DNA of 64,000 bases from Streptomyces endocoffeicus (lineage in GTDB: Bacteria; Actinomycetota; Actinomycetes; Streptomycetales; Streptomycetaceae), in contig NZ_JAERRG010000009.1 in NCBI RefSeq assembly GCF_016741935.1, positions 248,001-312,000 of the forward strand, written 5' to 3'. Positions 1-6,387 of the stretch are shown here, in pieces (positions within the stretch are counted from its first letter, which is position 1; each line of letters starts with the position of its first letter). Under the pieces are notes generated by a model. That model was not told the DNA's origin and did not search any database. It saw only the letters and a list, made by a program, of their open reading frames with translations. Both the position numbers and the translations under genes were made by a program.

Positions 1-1
1 G

Positions 2-703
2 GACCTGCTGGTCTCCGGTGCGTGCGATGTCGTGCTCGCCGGCGGCACCGAGGCGGCGGTGACCCCCACCTTCGTCGCGGGCTTCGCGCGCATGGGCGCC
101 CTCTACAGCGGGGAGTTGCCACCGGAACAGGCTTCCCGCCCCTTCGATGCGCGCCGTGGCGGCTTCGTGATCGGGGAAGGCGCCGGGATCCTGGTGCTCG
201 AACGCCTCGACGACGCACGGACGCGCCACGCCCGGGTGTGGGCCGGCCTGCTGGGCTGCGGAGCCTCCTCCGACGCGCATCACACCACCTCCCCCCGCCC
301 CGGCGGCCTGGGGATCGAGAGCGCGATGCGCCTCGCCTGTCGTGACGCCGGGGTGGAGCCGGAGCGCGTGGGGCATGTGAACGCCCACGGGACATCCACC
401 CCGCTCAACGACGCGGCCGAGGCGGGCGCCATCGCCCGCCTCGGCTCCCCGGAGCTCGCCGTCACCTCGACCAAAGGGGTAACGGGCCATACCCTCGGCG
501 CCGCCGGTGCCGTCGAAGCCGCCTACACCGTGCTGAGCCTCGCTCACCAGACGATCCCGCCCACCGCCAACCTCACCCAACCGGACCCCGACATCCAGCT
601 CGACGTCGTATCCGGGGCGCCGCGGAAGACGGAACTGACCCACGCCCTGAGCAACTCGGCGGGGTTCGGCGGGCACAACGTCAGCCTGCTCTTCGGGGTC
701 TGA
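2..703 (+). CDS. beta-ketoacyl-ACP synthase (FabF/KS type), C-terminal part
   Basis: Condensing enzyme that extends an acyl chain on an acyl carrier protein. The gene enters from the left edge, so the active-site Cys is outside the window. Two other catalytic elements are visible: the HGTST histidine motif (about 382-399) and the lysine/histidine motif TKGVTGHTLGAAG (about 472-510). The chain ends in the family-typical SNSAGFGGHNVSLLF. The single-domain end followed by a stop fits a discrete FabF or type II ketosynthase rather than a modular PKS. The neighbouring acyl-CoA oxidase and LnmK-like genes suggest a specialised fatty-acyl or polyketide pathway. Confidence 0.88.
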   Translation, partial: DLLVSGACDVVLAGGTEAAVTPTFVAGFARMGALYSGELPPEQASRPFDARRGGFVIGEGAGILVLERLDDARTRHARVWAGLLGCGASSDAHHTTSPRPGGLGIESAMRLACRDAGVEPERVGHVNAHGTSTPLNDAAEAGAIARLGSPELAVTSTKGVTGHTLGAAGAVEAAYTVLSLAHQTIPPTANLTQPDPDIQLDVVSGAPRKTELTHALSNSAGFGGHNVSLLFGV

Positions 704-761
704 CGATCTTCCTCTGTTCATCCGACAAACACGATGTGCTCCTCGTGGAGGTATTCCCGCT

Positions 762-2621
762 ATGGCGACGCCACTTCGGCAGACGAGTCCCCGATCCGTC
801 GCGCGGACGGAGGAGGAGACACAGGAGGAGACGGAGCGCGCTGAACTCGTCGACCTGGTATTCGACGGTGACTTCGAGGCCGTTCACCGGCCGATCCGCG
901 AGGCGGTGGCAGATCCGCTCTTCGACCCGCGCGAGGGCCTGACGATGGAGGACCAGGGTCGCCTCGCCTATGAGCGGGCACGCCTGATTCACCGGCGCGC
1001 GGGACCGGCCGGGGAGATCATCGCCGACCCGAGGAGGCTGTTCGCGGTCAATGAATGGCCCTCGTTGATGGACACCACCACGCTGCCGTTGCTGACCGTG
1101 CACTACAACCTCTGTCTGGCCACGATTCTCCATCACGGCCGGGACCGCGACGATCTCACGGACTACACCGAAGAGCTGTCGTCCATGAGCGCGGTGGGAA
1201 TGTTCATGGTCACCGAACTCGGATGGGGCAACAACGCGGCCGACCTGCAGACGCAGGCCGTGTACGACCCCGCGGCGGACCAGTTCATCGTGAACACGCC
1301 GAATCCGCAGGCACAGAAGTTCATGCCCTTCACCGGAATCCAGGACATTCCGAAGGTGGCTGTTGTCATGGCCCGGTTGATCGTCCGGGACGCCGACTGC
1401 GGGGTCTTCCCCTTCCTGGTCCGGATGTCCGACGAGTTCGGTCTGCGCCCGGGAGTCTGGGCTTCCGCGCTGCCGGAGAAGCCCGGCATGGCCCTGGACA
1501 ACGGCGTTACCTGGTTCGACCACGTCCGTGTGGACCGGCGTGCCTTTCTCGGGGGAACGATGGGCGACATCACCCCGGAAGGCGAGTTCGTCAGCGGCAT
1601 GCGCAGCCGGCGCCGCCGGTTCTTGGGCTCCCTGGAACGGGTGCACGCCGGCCGGCTCTGCCTGTCCGGCGCCCTGGTCGCGGCGGGGCGCGCGAGCGCG
1701 TACGTCGCCGTGCGGTACAGCCTGCGGAGGCACACCTTCGCCCCCGCCCAGGGGGACGTACCGCTGCTGGCCTACCGCAGTCAGCAGACCGCGCTGTTCC
1801 GCGCGCTGGCCGACGTGTACGCGATGACCTTCCTGATCAACCACGTCAAGCGGGAGTTCGTGTACCGCGGCGGGGACGACGACACGGACCAGTTCATCGC
1901 GATCGCCAAGGCGGTCACCAGCTGGACCGTGACCGACGTCCTCACCGTCTGCCGTGAACGCATCGGCGCACAGGGCATGTTCCGCGCCAATCGCATCGCG
2001 GACTACATCGCGATGGCACAGGGCGTCGTCACGGCCGAAGGCGACAATCTGCCCCTCCTCGCGAAGGTCGGCAACGAACTGCTCGCTCATCCGCGGACCT
2101 CCCCGATACCGGCGCCGCACGGCCGGAGCCTCGCCGACCCCCGCTACCACGGGGAGCTGCTGCGCTATCGGGAGAGCGTGGTGGGTGGTGACACCGCCCG
2201 GTCCATGCGCCGGGAGATACGCGGGGGCGGCTCCGTCTTCGCAGCCTGGAACCATCACATCAACGCCGCGCTCGACCTGGCCCGCAGCCGCGGCGGCTCG
2301 CTCGCCGTGGAGGCCTTCTCCGACGCGGTGGCGCGGGCCCGCTCACCCCGGGTCGCACGGGCGCTGCGGCTGCTCGCGTCCATCTACGCGCTCGGGCTCA
2401 CCCATCGGCACGCGGCATGGTACGTGGCCCACGGTGCGCTGACACCGTCCCAGGCAAGCCGCATCCCCACCCTGATCGAGAAAATGTGCGCTCTGGTCCT
2501 CGATGATGCCGAGTTCCTGATCAGCGGCTTCGGGCTGACGGACGCATTTCTTCGCGCACCGGCTCTCACCCCCGATCTGTCGGCATACCAGGCCCGGCCT
2601 CACCACCGCCCCTCCGCGTGA
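762..2621 (+). CDS. acyl-CoA oxidase-like flavoprotein
   Basis: A 619-residue protein of the usual length for peroxisomal-type acyl-CoA oxidases, which desaturate an acyl thioester at C2-C3 using FAD and O2. The middle domain has the FAD/substrate-loop signature TELGWGNNAADLQTQAVYD, close to the family's TE-GHG-N pattern but with Trp at the usual His. Mixed helical C-terminal domains follow. The ATG has a GGAGG site about 9 bases upstream. It lies between the ketosynthase and the LnmK-like gene on the same strand, so a tailoring desaturation of an acyl or polyketide intermediate is plausible. The substrate cannot be told from the sequence. Confidence 0.8.
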   Translation: MATPLRQTSPRSVARTEEETQEETERAELVDLVFDGDFEAVHRPIREAVADPLFDPREGLTMEDQGRLAYERARLIHRRAGPAGEIIADPRRLFAVNEWPSLMDTTTLPLLTVHYNLCLATILHHGRDRDDLTDYTEELSSMSAVGMFMVTELGWGNNAADLQTQAVYDPAADQFIVNTPNPQAQKFMPFTGIQDIPKVAVVMARLIVRDADCGVFPFLVRMSDEFGLRPGVWASALPEKPGMALDNGVTWFDHVRVDRRAFLGGTMGDITPEGEFVSGMRSRRRRFLGSLERVHAGRLCLSGALVAAGRASAYVAVRYSLRRHTFAPAQGDVPLLAYRSQQTALFRALADVYAMTFLINHVKREFVYRGGDDDTDQFIAIAKAVTSWTVTDVLTVCRERIGAQGMFRANRIADYIAMAQGVVTAEGDNLPLLAKVGNELLAHPRTSPIPAPHGRSLADPRYHGELLRYRESVVGGDTARSMRREIRGGGSVFAAWNHHINAALDLARSRGGSLAVEAFSDAVARARSPRVARALRLLASIYALGLTHRHAAWYVAHGALTPSQASRIPTLIEKMCALVLDDAEFLISGFGLTDAFLRAPALTPDLSAYQARPHHRPSA

Positions 2622-2656
2622 CCGCGTCCGCTGCCACAACGGAAGGAGAGCCCGCG

Positions 2657-3670
2657 ATGACGATGAATACCCGGATCGCGCCACAGCCTTTCAACTTCAC
2701 GCAAGTGCACCGCATGGGGCCGGCTGCCCTACGTCGACTGGTAACCGTGGGACCAGGGATGTGCGGTCCCACAAAGGCATTCGCCTCCTGCGTCGGCGAC
2801 TGGACCTGGGAATCGGTGAGCGATGCCTGCGGAATCGACGTCTTCAACGCCCGTGACGACCGGGGGAGGCCGACCTACCTCTCCTTCTACTACTACCGGA
2901 TCACCTCCGGTGACAGTTTCCATCTCAAACAGCTCACTTTCGGCGACCGGCTAGAAGTGCAAACACAGGTTTTCGATGCCGGGCGCCGGGCCGTCCTCAC
3001 CATGCACCGGCTGCGGCGTATCACCGGATCCGAGGATGACCACGTCATCACACCTTTCGAGGTGAGTGAGGCATACACACGGCATCGAGAGGACTGCATC
3101 TACGTCGAGAATCTCAACATGTGGGTCTCTCGTGGCGGAACTCACACGAACGTCGGCCTCGTACGTTCTCCACCAATCGGCTTCGACAACACCGTCCTCC
3201 CCACCCTGCCCGACGAGTACTCGCCACGTTTCCTGTGCAGCCAGGCCCGTACCCAACACGTCTTTCCCGACCCGGTCACGGATTCCTGGTCGGCCCGCGG
3301 CTCTCATTTCGTCGTCGAGTACCCCGTCAACATCACACTCGACGTCAATGGCGCAGGGCTGCTCTATTTCGCATCATTCTTCTCCATTGCCGAACACGCT
3401 CAGCTGGAGCAGTGGCGCGCCCTCGGCCGATCGGACCAGGCTTTCCTCGATCGGGTCATCCGTGACACGCGTATCTGCTACCTCGGCAACGCAGATATCG
3501 ACACAACGCTCCGGTTGAGACTGCACTCCGTTTATAATCCGCAGGATCCGGCGGAGGAGAAAACCAACATTGTCATTGATGACCTCTCCACCGACCGCAC
3601 CATTGCTGTCGCTGCCTCCCGTCACCGGTCTCATGAGGCCACTCCCACCGCCGCCTCCCCGCCGCCCTGA
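2657..3670 (+). CDS. LnmK-like acyltransferase/decarboxylase (double hot-dog)
   Basis: A 337-residue protein resembling LnmK of leinamycin biosynthesis, which moves methylmalonyl from CoA to an ACP and decarboxylates it to propionyl-ACP. The visible family-like core is the segment with GDWTWESVS, a conserved CG, GRPTYLSFYYYR and a mid-protein GGTHTNVGL / hot-dog helix region. I chose ATG 2657 because GGAAGGAG sits 8 bases upstream; an in-frame GTG at 2618 overlaps the previous stop but has no ribosome site. It probably supplies an unusual starter or branch unit to the neighbouring ketosynthase. The LnmK assignment is from memory of the family and was not searched. Confidence 0.6.
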   Translation: MTMNTRIAPQPFNFTQVHRMGPAALRRLVTVGPGMCGPTKAFASCVGDWTWESVSDACGIDVFNARDDRGRPTYLSFYYYRITSGDSFHLKQLTFGDRLEVQTQVFDAGRRAVLTMHRLRRITGSEDDHVITPFEVSEAYTRHREDCIYVENLNMWVSRGGTHTNVGLVRSPPIGFDNTVLPTLPDEYSPRFLCSQARTQHVFPDPVTDSWSARGSHFVVEYPVNITLDVNGAGLLYFASFFSIAEHAQLEQWRALGRSDQAFLDRVIRDTRICYLGNADIDTTLRLRLHSVYNPQDPAEEKTNIVIDDLSTDRTIAVAASRHRSHEATPTAASPPP

Positions 3671-3733
3671 CGCGATGCGGCGGACATGCCGCCCCCCTCT
3701 GTTCCGTCCCGGGCCCTACACACAGGAGCTGTT

Positions 3734-3922
3734 TTGCTGCACCACAAGATCGCGTTGCGTCTCACTGCACTCGCGGCCGCCCGGTACATGCAGGAGGCGG
3801 TCTACGACTCGACCGAGCGGCCCGTCGTCGACGTGTATCGGGGACAGGCGTTCGCGGAGCTGTCCCCGACCGGCAAGCCGCGCGCGCTCGGCGCCGCAGA
3901 GAGTCTGGTGGACTCTAAGTGA
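3734..3922 (+). CDS. small hypothetical protein (62 aa)
   Basis: An unrecognised short ORF. AGGAG at 3724-3728 precedes a TTG at 3734, giving a product that starts LHHKIALRLTALAA and contains YMQEAVYDS. In-frame ATG 3686 is possible but has no ribosome site. It follows the LnmK-like gene by about 60 bases and ends just before a long palindrome, so it may be the last gene of that operon. Confidence 0.4.
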   Translation: MLHHKIALRLTALAAARYMQEAVYDSTERPVVDVYRGQAFAELSPTGKPRALGAAESLVDSK

Positions 3923-3958
3923 CCGGCCGCGAGAGGTCCGACACCACCGCAGGGCCAC

Positions 3959-4000
3959 CGCTCTGACCGGTCCGGTGCGCGCACCGGACCGGTCAGAGCG
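3959..4000. terminator. 42-bp perfect palindrome, probable bidirectional terminator
   Basis: Both 21-base arms are exactly complementary with no loop base (CGCTCTGACCGG... at the left arm). It lies after the last gene of the biosynthetic run and before the RDD gene. No T-tract follows, as is common for actinomycete terminators. Confidence 0.6.
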
Positions 4001-4147
4001 TCCTGGGTCAGCGGTCCGCGAGCGCGGCACCGCGTCTGTCGGCTGCCGATGCGCAGAGGACGTCCAGACTCCGACCGTATCGAGCCTTCTCAGCAGCTCA
4101 CAAACGCCCCCTTCACAGCCCATGTGGATCTCTGTTGAGAGGAAGAT

Positions 4148-4705
4148 GTGTCAAACTATCCGCAATACCCCACCGCCTCGCCTCACCCGTCCGACCCTGC
4201 GGGCGGACCCCACGGAGGGCACGCCGACGGGCACTTGGCGCCGTACGACAGCCTGGCCTACGCGAACATCCCACCGTTCCCGGCAGGTCTTGCCGACCTC
4301 GGATCCCGGCTCGGAGCGCGCGTATTGGATCTGATCTTCTGGTACGTGGCCTACATGGCGACGGGAGGCATCTGGCTAAGCATGTGGATTGATGCGGGAG
4401 GGGGGTCCACTGCTCAATCGCTCCTAGTGGCATGGCTCCTGGTTTCCGGCACTCTGTACTTCCCCCTGTGTATATGGAAGTTCGGGCAAACGTTGGGCAA
4501 GCGGATCTGCCACGTATGCATCGTGCACCGCGAGAGCGGACAGGCCATCGGCTTCTGGCGTGCGGTGGGACGCGAGGTGTTCTGGCTCGTGGCCAGCTTT
4601 ATTCCCGTGCTCGGGCTGCTGAATATGCTGTGGTGCTGCTGGGACCGGCCGTATCGTCAGTGCCTTCACGACAAGGTCGCGGACACTGTGGCGGTGGCGC
4701 GGTAG
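4148..4705 (+). CDS. RDD-family integral membrane protein
   Basis: A 185-residue protein with a Pro/Gly/His-rich cytoplasmic N-terminus, then the RDD-domain arrangement: LGSRLGARVLDLIFWYVAY (Arg...Asp in TM1), a second hydrophobic segment, FGQTLGKR, and a third membrane segment before LHDKVADTVAV. RDD proteins are small polytopic membrane proteins, some linked to transport. GTG 4148 follows GAGAGGAAG; ATG 4146 is out of frame. Confidence 0.75.
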   Translation: MSNYPQYPTASPHPSDPAGGPHGGHADGHLAPYDSLAYANIPPFPAGLADLGSRLGARVLDLIFWYVAYMATGGIWLSMWIDAGGGSTAQSLLVAWLLVSGTLYFPLCIWKFGQTLGKRICHVCIVHRESGQAIGFWRAVGREVFWLVASFIPVLGLLNMLWCCWDRPYRQCLHDKVADTVAVAR

Positions 4706-4712
4706 GAGCGTC

Positions 4713-4949
4713 TCACGTGACCACAAACTCGCCAACACCACGGAATCGGCACGCCCGGACGGGGACAGCGAGTACGGTGATCAAGGCCCGGCTCCGCTCC
4801 CCCGTCGGCGCCGGGCCGTTCACCTCGCCCCTCAGGTCTTCATCATCCCAGCCCGGTGAGGCCGGCGCCTGGGCCCGCATGGCCGAGGGCCGGTCATACA
4901 CGGCGCCGTGCCGGCCGGGCTGGACGTCGACCGTTCCCGTCAGCCGCAT
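4713..4949 (-). CDS. hypothetical protein (78 aa), convergent to RDD gene
   Basis: An unrecognised small ORF. The only support is codon usage (nearly all third positions G/C in this frame) and its tidy convergent placement 7 bases from the RDD stop. The product starts MRLTGTVDVQPGRHGAVYD. No strong ribosome site is seen. Confidence 0.35.
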   Translation of the reverse strand: MRLTGTVDVQPGRHGAVYDRPSAMRAQAPASPGWDDEDLRGEVNGPAPTGERSRALITVLAVPVRACRFRGVGEFVVT

Positions 4950-5299
4950 CGCGCTGTGGAAGAGCGCCGGAGGGCTCGGTGCCGCGCAAGAGGGTTCAGT
5001 CGCCGGTTCGCTCGCCGCCCTCGAAGCTCCCGTGCCATCGGCGACCGCTGGGCGCGTCCCCCTGCGCAGGTGTGGGGCCTGAGGTGGATACGGGGGGGGT
5101 GCCCGGCTGCGCTGTGCTGGTGGCCGTGGGTGTGCTGCTGGGCCGGGGGGCAGCCCTCGCCGACGCCCTCCAGCCGCCCCACCCTGTCCCCGGCACGCCC
5201 GCCGACATACGGTGAGCGGCACAGTACGGCCTCCACACACCTCGTCCGCGAGGCCACCATGGACCGACGTACCGCGCCTCATCCCCGGCAGGAGAATCC

Positions 5300-5500
5300 T
5301 TGTCCTTTCCCACCCGCACGCGCAGGGTCGCACCGGTGCCGAAGCAACGCCGGCAGCCTGTTTCGCCCAAGCCCGATCCCCGGTGCGTCTTCCTGGAGCC
5401 CGTCTACACGGACCCGGCCGTGGCCGCGACCTACGCAGAAGCGTGGGAGGAGGAGCAGAGGGAACGGGCGACCCGGCGTCGCCAGTCACGACACTCGTGA
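5300..5500 (+). CDS. small basic hypothetical protein (66 aa)
   Basis: A TTG start with GGAG about 6 bases upstream. The product is Arg/Pro-rich at the N-terminus and has an acidic/basic helix AEAWEEEQRERATRRRQSR at the end. Not recognised. The 350 bases before it hold no convincing gene. Confidence 0.4.
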   Translation: MSFPTRTRRVAPVPKQRRQPVSPKPDPRCVFLEPVYTDPAVAATYAEAWEEEQRERATRRRQSRHS

Positions 5501-5636
5501 ACCACGGCCGTCGAGACGGACGCAGGATTAGGAACCTCGCCCCGCGGTCGGCGGCAGCAACGGCCCAGGGCGCTGCGCGCCGGTCCAGCACCCAGCGGAG
5601 TCGGACACGTTCAGACCGAAGACCACCCCCGCGTGT

Positions 5637-5768
5637 ATGGCCTCGCTCTCCGTGGATAACCAGGCAGTTGTGGATAACCCCGCCACGGCGCTCGGTGAGC
5701 TGATGCTTGAGGTCGCCGAACCGCTCAAGGGCTTCACCGGCTACCGCGAGGAGTGGCCGAAGCCCTGA
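5637..5768 (+). CDS. short hypothetical protein (43 aa)
   Basis: An ORF containing ALGELMLEVAEPLKGFTGY, ending 16 bases before an excellent intrinsic terminator at 5785. No clear ribosome site. It could be the 3' remnant of a longer gene. It overlaps two TGTGGATAA-like sites. Confidence 0.35.
   Translation: MASLSVDNQAVVDNPATALGELMLEVAEPLKGFTGYREEWPKP
5651..5677 (-). other. two DnaA-box-like 9-mers
   Basis: TGTGGATAA at 5669-5677 is the exact complement of the consensus DnaA box TTATCCACA, and CGTGGATAA at 5651-5659 is a one-mismatch copy. They lie 18 bases apart in the same orientation. Streptomyces boxes usually read TTGTCCACA, and the repeats fall inside a possible ORF, so this is weak evidence for an origin. 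Confidence 0.2.
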
Positions 5769-5784
5769 CCCGCGACCCGCCCGG

Positions 5785-5812
5785 AGTCCCCTGGAACTTC
5801 AGGGGACTTTTT
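5785..5812 (+). terminator. intrinsic terminator
   Basis: A 9-bp stem (AGTCCCCTG / CAGGGGACT) with a 6-base loop, followed directly by TTTTT. Classical rho-independent form, closing the short ORF at 5637. Confidence 0.8.
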
Positions 5813-5891
5813 GGTGCCCGGCATATGTTCTGATCTGCTGTTTCAAGCAGGCCTGTAGGTTGTACCTGTCTTCAGCAAGCTGCGGGCTCCG

Positions 5892-6232
5892 GTGGCGAAT
5901 TCGCAGGCCGGGCCCAGCACGCACGGCGGGCCGCGTCACAGCCCTCCGTCGGCGCCGGTATCAGGCGAGCCGGGATCGCGGTTCAACCCGGTGGTGCGTG
6001 AGCACCAGCTGCAGACTCGGCAGCCGGCGGCTTTCGCTCCTGGGATGATCACCTCCGCGGACACGCCGAAGGCTTCACCCTCGTTCGGCGTGGACCTGGT
6101 CGGACGCATGGGCGCGTTGGTGAGTAAGGCTGGCACGGAGGGGAGCAACGACGCCCCGCCAGCGAGCGCTTCAACCACCAGTTCGCGCAGCCCCAGACGC
6201 CGGAGGGCAACGAGTCCGAATACGGCGGGTGA
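5892..6232 (+). pseudogene. frame-broken hypothetical gene
   Basis: From GTG 5892 the frame is well coded up to about 6155 (for example ADTPKASPSFGVDLVGRMG). Beyond that the coding-like frame is a different one, ending SERFNHQFAQPQTPEGNE and a stop at 6232. One missing base near 6155 would join them. Bounded by terminators on both sides. Function unknown. Confidence 0.4.
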
Positions 6233-6256
6233 GCGACCCGCGACCAGTGCACGGAA

Positions 6257-6290
6257 CGAAAGGCCCCGGAGTGGACTCCGGGGCCTTTCG
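6257..6290. terminator. strong hairpin terminator
   Basis: A 16-bp perfect stem beginning CGAAAGGCCCCGG with a GG loop. It separates the broken ORF from the core block. Confidence 0.7.
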
Positions 6291-6387
6291 AATTGTCCAT
6301 TCAATGCCCTATTGAATGCGACTCGTGATAGGATTTCGGCTGATTTTCCAGTTGAATCTTCAGTCCAGTCGGGAGGTCTTGCGCGGC

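Noticed and set aside
5651..5677. A replication origin based on DnaA boxes
   Set aside because: Only two sites, inside a possible ORF, and of the E. coli rather than Streptomyces type; kept only as a weak feature.
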